NCBI GenBank assembly: GCA_040381535.1
Contig: JBEIHF010000001.1
Coordinates: 196,722 to 260,721 of the forward strand
Direction: 5' to 3'
DNA length: 64,000 nt
DNA from: Micavibrio_A sp040381535
GTDB lineage: Bacteria; Pseudomonadota; Alphaproteobacteria; Micavibrionales; Micavibrionaceae
Shown: positions 17,414 through 25,630 of the stretch, in pieces
How positions within the stretch are numbered: position 1 is the first letter of the stretch
Layout: every line of letters begins with the position of its first letter
Notes under the pieces: generated by a model
What the model saw: only the letters and a program-made list of their open reading frames with translations
What the model was told of the DNA's origin: nothing
Database searches by the model: none
Position numbers and translations under genes: made by a program

Positions 17414-17710
17414 TTAAACGGGTGATGTAGGTACCGGCCCGGCGTCCAGCGAGCGGCCAATCTCGATATAACGCCCTGCGGCATCGAGGAAGAGCGCGGC
17501 ACCTGCCCCTGCGAGTGGAGGCGCGCCCCAGCCGACAACGGATGTAATGGCGCCGCCAATAAGCTGAGCAGGCAAAAGCCATTTCTGGTCGCCTTCAAGC
17601 TTGTCGCCGCCACTGGTAATGCCCTTAATGAGATCACCAAGTGCTTTGGCAGGCTGTCCTAATGAATTGAATAGCAGTGCTATGCTCGAAAGAGCAGGTC
17701 TGTGTTCCAT
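17414..17710 (-). CDS. Unrecognised 98-residue protein with a glycine-rich hydrophobic middle
   Basis: I recognise no family. An AGGGAG ribosome binding site lies 6 nt before the ATG. Residues about 48-75 (PAQLIGGAITSVVGWG...) form a Gly/Ala-rich hydrophobic stretch that could insert in a membrane, followed by RYIEIGRSLDAGP. A frameshifted relative lies just downstream. It has no signal peptide cleavage site. The size and glycine-zipper-like middle resemble small membrane-active or phage-type peptides, but this is a guess. Confidence 0.7.
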   Translation of the reverse strand: MEHRPALSSIALLFNSLGQPAKALGDLIKGITSGGDKLEGDQKWLLPAQLIGGAITSVVGWGAPPLAGAGAALFLDAAGRYIEIGRSLDAGPVPTSPV

Positions 17711-17804
17711 GATAACTCCCTGTAATTAATTTTTTATAGTTTTTTATATTCAAACGAGCTTATCACAACGGCGGTAAAATTCAACTTTTTTCTCCGTAAC
17801 TTAG

Positions 17805-17834
17805 AAATCCGCCGTTTATGCCGGCGGATTTTTT
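17805..17834 (-). terminator. Perfect 10-bp hairpin between two orphan genes
   Basis: AAATCCGCCG pairs with CGGCGGATTT around a 7-base loop, flanked by A and T runs. It lies 31 bp past the end of the minus-strand gene at 17866. The longer T run is on the plus strand, so it could act in both directions. Confidence 0.65.
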
Positions 17835-17865
17835 GACTGCAAAAGAGATTGATTTTTGAAAGGCG

Positions 17866-18210
17866 TTACAAAGCCAAACCATAATATCTGGCCACTGCTT
17901 CGATATTTTTTTGTGCCGATAACGAACTGATCGATCGCTCGCCGCCTACGACATGGTCCGATCCAGCAGGTTGAATGGCAAGAATGGAGACGCGGCCTTT
18001 GCCTTCGGCTTGTCCTATAAAATCGCCTACATGATGACCTATCTGATTGTAAAGATGGCCACCGACATATTCTCCTGCCGCCGACCAATGCATAACGAGC
18101 ACACCGCTAGAATCCAATTCTATTTCCGCACTGCTTGCAGGCGTCGTAGGACTGCGGGCGGCAATTTCGTGGATGATATCCGATAAAGAAATAAAAGCGG
18201 AACTTGTCAT
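17866..18210 (-). CDS. Unrecognised 114-residue soluble protein
   Basis: I recognise no family. AGAGGG lies about 7 nt before the ATG, which supports the start. The protein has a helical N-terminus (FISLSDIIHEIAARS) and a central segment with several His and Gly (GEYVGGHLYNQIGHHVGDFIG), then VSILAIQPAGSDHVVGG. It has no signal peptide. A terminator hairpin follows, so it is probably a single-gene unit. Confidence 0.65.
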   Translation of the reverse strand: MTSSAFISLSDIIHEIAARSPTTPASSAEIELDSSGVLVMHWSAAGEYVGGHLYNQIGHHVGDFIGQAEGKGRVSILAIQPAGSDHVVGGERSISSLSAQKNIEAVARYYGLAL

Positions 18211-18408
18211 TATTACCCTCTGACTTATTATGTTTTCATAATTAAGAATTGAAATATACTCCTGCCATGCGATTTTTGCAATGCACTTTTGCTGCTTAAA
18301 GATGCTAAATCCCCCATAACTTAGTTAATGGCCGCCAATGAGTTAAGAATTATCTTGTCTTTGCGTCCTATTAATATTATGTATATTCAAAAATAGGGCT
18401 GTTTACTA

Positions 18409-18696
18409 ATGTCTTTTGATGAGACCTTGGACGCGGATTTCGAAGCCGCGACTGTAAACAAAAATCCGTTTCCGGTAGTGGAAATGTGGATGCGCGTGCA
18501 TGGCATGACCCTGCCTGAAGTAAAGCACGCCGAAACGTCGGAGCATTTTTTCAGCGTGTACGGCAATGACAAGGAAGGGCCGATGTTCACCATCCCTTTC
18601 CAAACAGCCGGCGCGGCCATCAAGGCGCACGCAATACTGATCGGTGAAATGGCGGATCTGCGCTACACGCTCAAACGCGAACTTATAATTTTATAG
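18409..18696 (+). CDS. Unrecognised 95-residue protein, first of a pair
   Basis: I recognise no family. It is a compact mixed alpha/beta protein with EMWMRVHGMTLPEV and FFSVYGNDKEGPMFTIPF. It is followed after 10 bp by a 100-residue gene in the same direction, so the two form a small operon convergent with parB. The 198-bp region upstream is AT-rich and probably holds the promoter. Confidence 0.65.
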   Translation: MSFDETLDADFEAATVNKNPFPVVEMWMRVHGMTLPEVKHAETSEHFFSVYGNDKEGPMFTIPFQTAGAAIKAHAILIGEMADLRYTLKRELIIL

Positions 18697-18706
18697 AAGG
18701 TTTATA

Positions 18707-19009
18707 ATGAGAGCTGCAACCTTGGAAAACATAACCCAACTCATGGAAGATCAAACACCCGTCAGCTTTGCCGCGCTACGCACGCCGCGCGAATTGGCAG
18801 ACAACGCGATGTTGCGTGATATTTTTGATCGCGGGGTTGTGTTTGGAGTATCCACCAAGCGAAGCGAAGTCATTGTGAACTATTCGCCCAACAGGAGAAA
18901 TGTTTTCAACGAAGTGAATTTAGACTGCTTCAGCTGTAAAAGTGAGCTGGAAGCATTTGAATGGAAGCAACGTCTGAAAACCAGAGGCGTCACCCCACGC
19001 CCGCTTTGA
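18707..19009 (+). CDS. Unrecognised 100-residue protein, second of a pair
   Basis: I recognise no family. The ribosome binding site GAAGG lies just upstream of the ATG. The protein is hydrophilic with a KRSEVIVNYSPNRRNVF stretch and two cysteines (CFSC). It ends with no gap against the convergent parB gene. Confidence 0.65.
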   Translation: MRAATLENITQLMEDQTPVSFAALRTPRELADNAMLRDIFDRGVVFGVSTKRSEVIVNYSPNRRNVFNEVNLDCFSCKSELEAFEWKQRLKTRGVTPRPL

Positions 19010-19918
19010 TCAAATTTTCTGCGGTGTCTGTTTTAGGCGCGCGATCACATCATCCAGTTGATCAAGATTTTTGAATTCCACTTTCAAATCACCCGCGGTT
19101 TCACCCGACATAGTTATGGTGACTTTCAAACCCAGCGCATTGGCGATCTCTTTTTCCACGGCCAGAAGATTGGCATCCTTGAATGTCGGCTGTCCCGTTT
19201 TCGCACGATGCTGGATGGATCGGCCCGCATCTTCGGCGGCGAGTTTTTCCGTCTGGCGAACCGACAGACCTTTGGAAATAATTTCCTGCGCCAACAGCGC
19301 GGGATTTTTCGCACCAATCAACGCACGGGCGTGACCAGCGGACAATTTGTTTTCGGACACCATCGTCTGCACACTGCCAGGTAGCGAAAGCAAACGGATC
19401 ATATTCGCGACATGGGAGCGGGACTTACTGACCAGTTCGCCCACATTCTCGGACGTGTAGGAAAACTCGTCGATCAGGCGCTGATAACCGCGCGCCTCTT
19501 CGATGGCATTCAAATCCTGACGCTGCAGGTTTTCGATAAGTGCTATCTGCAGAACCTGACCGTCATCCAATTCACGGATGATAACCGGCACTTCATGGAT
19601 CTGCGCTTTCTGACACGCTCTCCAACGGCGCTCGCCCGCGACGATTTCATACATGTCTTTCGATCCGCGCAAAGGGCGGACCAGAATGGGCTGGAGCAAA
19701 CCATGACGTTTGATGGAATCGGCCAGTTCAGCAATCGCGGCAGGATCGAACATAACGCGCGGCTGGTCGGGATTCGGTATCAGTTGTCCAATGCCAAGTG
19801 TCTTGCGCGGACCTGTCAAAAGCGGCGCGGCGGTATCGGACGCGGTGGCGAAGGTCGCCTCTTCGTCTTCGAACAATGCATCAAGGCCGCGGCCTAATCC
19901 TCTGGGTTTTGCGTTCAT
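19010..19918 (-). CDS. parB: Chromosome partitioning protein ParB
   Basis: This CTP-dependent DNA clamp loads at parS and spreads along DNA to segregate the origin. The 302 residues start with the ParA-interacting RGLGRGLDALF, then the CTPase motif GERRWRA at 95-101 and ENLQRQDLN. A helix-turn-helix for parS follows (LSAGHARAL region), and the C-terminal dimerisation domain is last. It is the second gene of parA-parB, 18 bp after parA, and cognate parS sites lie 0.9-2.3 kb upstream. Confidence 0.96.
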   Translation of the reverse strand: MNAKPRGLGRGLDALFEDEEATFATASDTAAPLLTGPRKTLGIGQLIPNPDQPRVMFDPAAIAELADSIKRHGLLQPILVRPLRGSKDMYEIVAGERRWRACQKAQIHEVPVIIRELDDGQVLQIALIENLQRQDLNAIEEARGYQRLIDEFSYTSENVGELVSKSRSHVANMIRLLSLPGSVQTMVSENKLSAGHARALIGAKNPALLAQEIISKGLSVRQTEKLAAEDAGRSIQHRAKTGQPTFKDANLLAVEKEIANALGLKVTITMSGETAGDLKVEFKNLDQLDDVIARLKQTPQKI

Positions 19919-19936
19919 GTTTTTCTCTCTTCTGTA

Positions 19937-20821
19937 TTATGCGACTTGTGCGGTTTCGATGGCTGCGGTTGTCTGCGCGTTCAGGATACGCTTCTCGCGT
20001 TTCAAAATTTCGGATGCAAGGCTGATATACGCCTTCGCGCCGGGGCATTTCATATCATAGACGATCGCGGGCAGGCCATAGGACGGTGCCTCGGAAAGGC
20101 GCACATTGCGCGGGATGACCGTCTTGTAGACTTTGTCGCCGAAATAATTGCGCACATCGTCGGCCACTTGGTCGGACAGGTTGTTTCTACGGTCGAACAT
20201 AGTGAGCGCGATACCGTGGATTTCGAGGCGTGGATTGAACGACTTGTTCACGCGCTCGATAGTTTTCGCGAGGTGGCTAAGCCCTTCCAGCGCGAAGAAT
20301 TCACATTGCAGCGGCACAACCACGGCGTCCGACGCCACGAGCGCGTTGAGTGTGAGCAAGCTCAAGGATGGCGGGCAATCTATAATGACGTAGTCGTAAG
20401 GCAAAGGGACGCGCAAGGCCTTCTGCAGGCGGTATTCGCGGTTTTCTATGCTTACTAGCTCGATTTCCGCCCCAGACAAATGGATGGAGGACGGCAGGAC
20501 GAAAAGCCCCGGAACCTTGGTCGGTTGCACGGTTTCCGCCACGGATGCGTCGTCAAAGATCACATCATAGGTGCTCTTGCGGATGCCGGCGCGCTTAATG
20601 CCCAAACCTGTTGAAGCGTTGCCTTGCGGGTCCAAATCGACCAACATCACACGTCGGCCGATGGCGGCCATAGCAGTGGCGAGGTTCACCGCCGTCGTTG
20701 TTTTGCCTACCCCGCCCTTTTGGTTGGCGATGGACAGGATGCGGGGAATACGGTTCGCTGGTCTGGCTGGCTTGGAGGACTCATTATTGGATGGTGCGGA
20801 AGGCGTAAATCCATCGATCAT
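19937..20821 (-). CDS. parA: Chromosome partitioning ATPase ParA
   Basis: This deviant Walker ATPase moves ParB-parS complexes with an ATP-dependent gradient on the nucleoid. It has KGGVGKTTT near residue 35 (Walker A with signature Lys), LVDLDPQGNASTGLG, and VIIDCPPSLSLLT (Walker B). I take the ATG at 20821, preceded by AAAGGGAC; a GTG at 20842 in the same frame falls inside a parS site. It is followed directly by parB. Confidence 0.95.
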   Translation of the reverse strand: MIDGFTPSAPSNNESSKPARPANRIPRILSIANQKGGVGKTTTAVNLATAMAAIGRRVMLVDLDPQGNASTGLGIKRAGIRKSTYDVIFDDASVAETVQPTKVPGLFVLPSSIHLSGAEIELVSIENREYRLQKALRVPLPYDYVIIDCPPSLSLLTLNALVASDAVVVPLQCEFFALEGLSHLAKTIERVNKSFNPRLEIHGIALTMFDRRNNLSDQVADDVRNYFGDKVYKTVIPRNVRLSEAPSYGLPAIVYDMKCPGAKAYISLASEILKREKRILNAQTTAAIETAQVA

Positions 20822-20834
20822 GGGCTGGTCCCTT

Positions 20835-20850
20835 TGTTTCACGTGAAGCG
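20835..20850. other. parS site 1 (14/16 match)
   Basis: TGTTTCACGTGAAGCG differs from the bacterial parS consensus TGTTTCACGTGAAACA at two positions. It lies just upstream of parA, so ParB bound here could also autoregulate the operon. Confidence 0.75.
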
Positions 20851-20921
20851 TTGATAAGCCTGTTTTGCACGGATTCCGCCCTACGGGTCAAGGGAATTCC
20901 ATTTATTATAAAACCCACAGC

Positions 20922-21530
20922 CTATACAGGTTTTTTCCTGATATTTGTCAACACTAGGATTGCGGCGGATTTTTCAGTCGCACTAGGCACTTGTTTCACG
21001 TGAAACTCCCATATCCCCACCTTATCCACTTCCTTATCCCAGTTTTCACCCTTGGGAAAAATCGCCGTGAGATTGGGATTCGATTTTGCCCAAGGGCCGA
21101 TATAGTCCAAAAGTTGTTCAAGCGAGGCCAAGGCGCGGGCCGTCACAATATCGGGGGCCTGAAGTTCGGAAACGGCCTTTTCGATCCGGGTGTTTCGAAT
21201 CGCTACGTCTACCCCCGTTTCACGTGAAACGGTCTGTAGGAAGGCGCATTTCTTGGAATCGCTCTCTATAAGCGTTACGGCGAGATCAGGGCGTTCTATG
21301 GCCAGAACCAAGCCCGGAAAACCTGCCCCTGTGCCCAAATCAAAGAGGGTTTTGGCCGTTGGCGGTATCAGCGTCAACAACTGAAGAGAGTCCTCGAAAT
21401 GCCGCCTCCATGCGTCCTGTACGGTATTGGGACTGATAAGATTGATCTTATCCTGCCATTTTAAAAGCAGGGAATGATAGTGCTCAAGCGGCTTCATGAG
21501 AGCGAGACTCTTTGGCGCGGCGTTTGACAA
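20922..21530 (-). CDS. rsmG: 16S rRNA m7G527 methyltransferase RsmG
   Basis: It methylates N7 of G527 in 16S rRNA using S-adenosylmethionine. The 202 residues have LLKWQDKINLISPNT, the cofactor loop DLGTGAGFPGLVLA, and ESDSKKCAFL, all family landmarks. The longer start at 21530 overlaps the mnmG end by 47 bp; an ATG at 21497 (MKPLEHYHSL) would cut the overlap to 14 bp. Two parS sites lie inside the coding sequence. Confidence 0.93.
   Translation of the reverse strand: MSNAAPKSLALMKPLEHYHSLLLKWQDKINLISPNTVQDAWRRHFEDSLQLLTLIPPTAKTLFDLGTGAGFPGLVLAIERPDLAVTLIESDSKKCAFLQTVSRETGVDVAIRNTRIEKAVSELQAPDIVTARALASLEQLLDYIGPWAKSNPNLTAIFPKGENWDKEVDKVGIWEFHVKQVPSATEKSAAILVLTNIRKKPV
20992..21007. other. parS site 2 (15/16 match)
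   Basis: TGTTTCACGTGAAACT, inside the 3' part of rsmG, differs from consensus only at the last base. Confidence 0.82.
21216..21231. other. parS site 3 (perfect palindrome, 14/16)
   Basis: CGTTTCACGTGAAACG inside rsmG is a perfect 16-bp palindrome with the invariant 14-bp core. It encodes the Val-Ser-Arg-Glu-Thr of the protein, so the site coexists with coding constraint. Confidence 0.8.
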
Positions 21531-23379
21531 AGCGGAGCAAGGATATGACAGCCGCTGGCGTTATACCGGGGATGCGGGACGCCGCGCCTAAAGTGGCGGG
21601 ACGTATCTTTTCCAGCTTCGTGCGCACCTCCGTTGAGAGGGTGCCTATATCGGCATAATCAAGGTCTACGGGAAGGGCCATGCCTTCTTCTTTACGGAAG
21701 GCCTCAATGTCAATTTCCTGACGGCCCGAATAACCTGCATAGAGTGAATCGATCTCTACCTGCTGCCGTATGACGGGTGCAACATGAAGCATTACAGGCC
21801 ATAAAACGCCGAGCTTTTCCCATGTGATATCAGGATAGGAAAGTAGGTCAAAAGCAGTGCGCCGGCGGCCGTCCTGATTAACCACAACCCCTTGTTTTTG
21901 CAGTTCATTCGGTGTTGCAGTCAGTTTATCTCGGATAAGCGTTTGTGCAGCAAACAAATCAGCCTTTTTGGCCTGCCATTTTGTCGTTCGCTCGATACCC
22001 GCAAAGCCGCGCTCAATGGCTTTGTCGGTCAATCTTTGATCAGCATTATCGGCGCGTAAAGTAAGGCGGTATTCCGCACGGGACGTAAACATGCGGTATG
22101 GTTCTGGCGCACCGCGGGAGATTAAATCGTCCACCATAACGCCTATATAGGCGTCGGCGCGATCCAGTATGAAGGGCTCAATGGTTTCACGTGAAACCGC
22201 CCCTGCCAGAATTGCTGCATTGAGCCCTGCAACAAGTCCTTGCGCGGCGGCCTCTTCATAGCCCGTGGTTCCATTGATTTGGCCGGCCAAGAAAAGACCG
22301 GAAAGTCTTTTAGATTCAAGGGTTTGTGTCAAATCGCGAGGATCGCAGTAATCATACTCGATGGCGTAAGCCCATTCGAACACTTTTGCATTTTCCAGCC
22401 CCGGAATGGAGGCTATAAGCTCCGCTTGTACATCTATAGGCAACGCGTTGGAAATTCCATTCGGATAGATGGTCGGATCGTCCAAACCTTCGGGCTCCAA
22501 AAATATCTGATGACGCTCTTTATGGGCAAAGCGTACAACCTTGTCTTCGATAGAAGGACAATAACGTGGGCCCGTTCCCGAAATCTGGCCTGAATACATC
22601 GGCGCCTGATGGAGATTTGCACGAATAATTTCATGGGTTTTTTTGGTGGTATAAGTAATGCCGCAATCAATCTGTGGCACCGTTATTTTCTCGTTCAGGT
22701 AGCAAAACGGTATGGGCGTTTCGTCGGCCTTTTGCATCTCGATACCCGTCCAATCGATGGTGCGACCGTCGATTCTAGCGGGTGTTCCAGTCTTCAGACG
22801 ACCCAGGGGAAACCCAAGTTTTTCAAGGGTTAGCGCCAATCCTACGGCGGGCTTTTCGCCAACCCGACCGGCCGGTGTTTTTTCCAAACCACGATGGATC
22901 AATCCTCGCAAAAAGGTGCCTGTGGTTATGACAACAGACTTCGCCGAGTAATGAAGACCATCGCATGACACAACTCCAGCGATACTGCCATTTTTTATCA
23001 CCAAGTCCTCGGCACCACCCTCCAATAGAGTGAGGCTCGGATAGTCTTTCAAGAGGGCCTGCATGGCCTCGCGGTAGAGCTTTCTATCGGCTTGGGTGCG
23101 GGGTCCACGTACAGCGGGGCCTTTGGAAGCGTTCAACATACGGAACTGGATGCCCGCTTGGTCGGCGATGCGACCCATAATGCCGTCGAGGGCGTCGATT
23201 TCGCGGACGAGGTGGCCTTTTCCCAAACCGCCGATGGCCGGATTGCAGGACATGACGCCAATGGTCGACAATTTATGGGTGAGCAAAGCCGTTTTCGCGC
23301 CAAAGCGTGCGGCAGCCGCGGCCGCTTCACAGCCTGCGTGACCCCCGCCGATCACAATGACGTCAAAAGATCTGTCCAT
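21484..23379 (-). CDS. mnmG: tRNA uridine-5-carboxymethylaminomethyl modification enzyme MnmG (GidA)
   Basis: This FAD/NADH-dependent partner of MnmE modifies the wobble uridine of several tRNAs. The 631 residues have the FAD motif GGGHAGCEAA at 11-20 and the signature NPAIGGLGKGHLVREIDALDG near 46-66. The reductase-type middle and the C-terminal helical domain that binds MnmE and tRNA follow. Length equals the family norm. It runs into rsmG with overlapping ends. mnmE is 17 kb away on the same strand. Confidence 0.97.
   Translation of the reverse strand: MDRSFDVIVIGGGHAGCEAAAAAARFGAKTALLTHKLSTIGVMSCNPAIGGLGKGHLVREIDALDGIMGRIADQAGIQFRMLNASKGPAVRGPRTQADRKLYREAMQALLKDYPSLTLLEGGAEDLVIKNGSIAGVVSCDGLHYSAKSVVITTGTFLRGLIHRGLEKTPAGRVGEKPAVGLALTLEKLGFPLGRLKTGTPARIDGRTIDWTGIEMQKADETPIPFCYLNEKITVPQIDCGITYTTKKTHEIIRANLHQAPMYSGQISGTGPRYCPSIEDKVVRFAHKERHQIFLEPEGLDDPTIYPNGISNALPIDVQAELIASIPGLENAKVFEWAYAIEYDYCDPRDLTQTLESKRLSGLFLAGQINGTTGYEEAAAQGLVAGLNAAILAGAVSRETIEPFILDRADAYIGVMVDDLISRGAPEPYRMFTSRAEYRLTLRADNADQRLTDKAIERGFAGIERTTKWQAKKADLFAAQTLIRDKLTATPNELQKQGVVVNQDGRRRTAFDLLSYPDITWEKLGVLWPVMLHVAPVIRQQVEIDSLYAGYSGRQEIDIEAFRKEEGMALPVDLDYADIGTLSTEVRTKLEKIRPATLGAASRIPGITPAAVISLLRFVKRRAKESRSHEAA
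22183..22198. other. parS site 4 (perfect palindrome, 14/16)
   Basis: GGTTTCACGTGAAACC inside mnmG keeps the invariant 14-bp core and is fully palindromic; only the outer base pair differs from consensus. Confidence 0.8.
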
Positions 23380-23469
23380 GGGGCGTTTCTATACTCTTTT
23401 TAGGGTCCCAGCGCCAGATCAGTTTTCATAGTTCTTGCCATGAATAGTAGACGGGGCTAGAAGACAAAT

Positions 23470-23892
23470 ATGATCAATCTCGTAAAATTATTCGCGCCGG
23501 TGGCTTCACCAAAAATAAGCGTGCCACTTATCTCCCGCGTGGGAATTGATGTGCAGGGCACGCTTGCGTATCAGGATAACGAACTCGACCGCGATCTGCA
23601 GGATTTTTATTTGTTCCTTCTCACCCACAAGGGCGATGTGAATATTATTTCGACGGAACCGGAATGGGCCACGAGCACGTTGGTCCAGCTCGGCGCGGAC
23701 TACCGCACCTTCAACGTCATCCAAAAAGATGACTACTATAGAATCCTTACCGAAAGCGGTGAGTATTTTACGGCCATCGATGACGGTATTCCGTACACAA
23801 GACAAGCGGCTATGTACATCCATCCGCGCGATGCCAGATTCCGCAGGTTTTTAAGCACGCGCGAATATGAAAGAACGATTGAACATCATTAA
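23470..23892 (+). CDS. Unrecognised 140-residue protein with a HAD-like outline
   Basis: I do not recognise the gene, but its N-terminus reads GIDVQGTLAY, like motif I of HAD phosphatases (DxDGTL). The second Asp is replaced by Gln29, and Asp27 is kept. A strand ending IIST (Ser61) and an AIDDG near residue 100 could be motifs II and IV. If it is a HAD fold, phosphatase chemistry is doubtful because the general acid Asp is missing. It is a single gene convergent with holA. Confidence 0.65.
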   Translation: MINLVKLFAPVASPKISVPLISRVGIDVQGTLAYQDNELDRDLQDFYLFLLTHKGDVNIISTEPEWATSTLVQLGADYRTFNVIQKDDYYRILTESGEYFTAIDDGIPYTRQAAMYIHPRDARFRRFLSTREYERTIEHH

Positions 23893-23951
23893 AAGGTTAA
23901 TGTTGGTAGACTAAGTCCACATTTTTTTGCAATGAAAAGTGGAGCAACATT

Positions 23952-23976
23952 AAAAAAACGCGCAAGGATTGCGCGT
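23952..23976 (-). terminator. Intrinsic terminator of holA
   Basis: On the minus strand, ACGCGCAA-TCC-TTGCGCGT forms a perfect 8-bp stem followed by seven T. It lies 28 bp past the holA stop. Confidence 0.85.
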
Positions 23977-24004
23977 CCGAAGACATCATAGCTCGAAATG
24001 AATT

Positions 24005-25015
24005 TTATTGCGAGGAAAGCGAAAGGATCGCCTGCGAGCAAAGCGTTTCCACGGGCGTGCCAGTTTGTTTTGTCTGCGCTTCCACCTGTGACAATCTTTG
24101 CATCACGGCGAGCAGTTTTTTGTCCGAATATTTGCGCAATTGAGATGTGAAGGATGGTTTGTATTTGAAAAACACTTCAGGTTGAAGCTTTCGCAATGCT
24201 TCATCCAGAGCGTTGCCTTCGTTCATCAAGGCTTTGGTGTAGTGCAAACGTTTATAATGATTTTGCAAAGTGCGTAAAATGCTTACTACCTGAATGCCTT
24301 CGCCGAGAAGCTTGTTGTAGGCACGCAAAGCCGCTTCGGGTTTGCCTTCGCCGATGGAATATACCAGATCATCCAAAGATTGGTCGCCCGCTTCACCCAC
24401 CGCCGCATGCACATCTTCCAGCTTGATCGATTTATCGGCGCCCATATAAGTGATCATCTTTTCGATTTCACCCCGCACACGGGCACGATCCCCCGCAATG
24501 TTCTGGGCAAACCATGATAGGGCGTCGGATTGTATATTGTAGCCGTTGGACGTGAGAGTCTGGCGAATCAAATTCGCCACGCCTTTTTCATCATCGACAT
24601 AGCAAGGCACCGCAGCAGCAGCCTTGTCCTTTTCGATCAGCTGGCGCAGCGAAGAGCGCGGCCCCAATTCTCCTGCCTCCAATATCACCAGATTTTCGGA
24701 AGACGGATTTTGCAAATATTCCTTAAGCAGCGTCGTAAGCTTGTCACCCGCATTTTCAATGCGGATCAAACGCGCGCCGCCCATAAGCGACATGGCGCAC
24801 GCCTCATCCGACAAACGTGCAGGATCATCGGCAAGAATTTCGGCGGTGAGCACGGTGACGTTGAAAGGATCGTTGATATCGGCGACAGCAGTGGCGCCCA
24901 TGGCCGCCGCACGTTCTTTGACCAGACCGTCATCGGGGCCGTATACGAGAATGGCCCGCGCCTTGGGGTCGGGGTTTTTTACAAACGGTTCGATATCTTT
25001 CCACGTAAGTTTCAT
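24005..25015 (-). CDS. holA: DNA polymerase III delta subunit HolA
   Basis: This clamp-loader subunit opens the beta ring. The 336 residues begin MKLTWKDIEPF and carry VYGPDDGLVKERA, LVILEAGELGPRSSLR and a C-terminal collar domain (LQNHYKRLHY..., FKYKPSFTSQL). It is an AAA+ fold without an intact Walker A, as expected for delta. It is the last gene after lptE, with a strong terminator behind it. Confidence 0.93.
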   Translation of the reverse strand: MKLTWKDIEPFVKNPDPKARAILVYGPDDGLVKERAAAMGATAVADINDPFNVTVLTAEILADDPARLSDEACAMSLMGGARLIRIENAGDKLTTLLKEYLQNPSSENLVILEAGELGPRSSLRQLIEKDKAAAAVPCYVDDEKGVANLIRQTLTSNGYNIQSDALSWFAQNIAGDRARVRGEIEKMITYMGADKSIKLEDVHAAVGEAGDQSLDDLVYSIGEGKPEAALRAYNKLLGEGIQVVSILRTLQNHYKRLHYTKALMNEGNALDEALRKLQPEVFFKYKPSFTSQLRKYSDKKLLAVMQRLSQVEAQTKQTGTPVETLCSQAILSLSSQ

Positions 25016-25036
25016 GGCACTTTCAGCATAGGAAAT

Positions 25037-25552
25037 TCAGCGTTTAAAATAAAGCACCACTTGCGTTTCTATCTGCCGCGCCAGATCGGCCAGCGCCGCT
25101 TCGCGCGCATCGTTTTCGGAGACGCGGGTTGTGAACTGGCTCCCCAGAACGTTATACGAGGTAAAGGCCTTCAATTCACGCGACATAACCACCTGTCCCG
25201 TGGCGCGGTCAGTCAAATGCACAACGCCCGTGATCTTGATCTGCTTCCTCGTGGCTTCGGAATCCACCGTGATATCGAAATCGCTCACGAGCGCGTCAAT
25301 GTCCGTGACGGTCAAAAGATGGGTGGGCGAGGATGGGTAGCCATCCTGATAAAAGTTATCGATCAGTATATTGCGAAGGTAAACGCCCGATTGATCTGGA
25401 ATCAGCGCGATTTCAACCGTGTCCAGCCCCTGCGGCGCGGAAAACCCCATAGAACCGGCGCCTGAGGCATACATCGGGCCAAACCCACATCCAAACAAAG
25501 GGGCTGTCAAAAAAGCCAAAAACAATAAAATTAGGCTGTTTTTGATTGACAT
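25037..25552 (-). CDS. lptE: LPS-assembly lipoprotein LptE
   Basis: This outer-membrane lipoprotein plugs the LptD barrel for lipopolysaccharide export. The 171 residues start with a lipoprotein signal ending LFGC, with Cys22 as the lipidated residue, followed by GFGPMYA, typical of alphaproteobacterial LptE. The remainder is an alpha/beta domain with low sequence conservation, so the call leans on the lipobox and on its place before holA. It is divergent from the aminotransferase gene. Confidence 0.88.
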   Translation of the reverse strand: MSIKNSLILLFLAFLTAPLFGCGFGPMYASGAGSMGFSAPQGLDTVEIALIPDQSGVYLRNILIDNFYQDGYPSSPTHLLTVTDIDALVSDFDITVDSEATRKQIKITGVVHLTDRATGQVVMSRELKAFTSYNVLGSQFTTRVSENDAREAALADLARQIETQVVLYFKR

Positions 25553-25630
25553 AATTTAAAGAAACCTCGTTATATACATCCCATATAGCAAAAATAAGAA
25601 CAAAAAATAAGTAATAAGGGTGTGTAGAGG

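Noticed and set aside
20822..20842. GTG start for parA at 20842
   Set aside because: It falls in parS site 1 and lacks a ribosome binding site; the ATG at 20821 has AAAGGGAC upstream.
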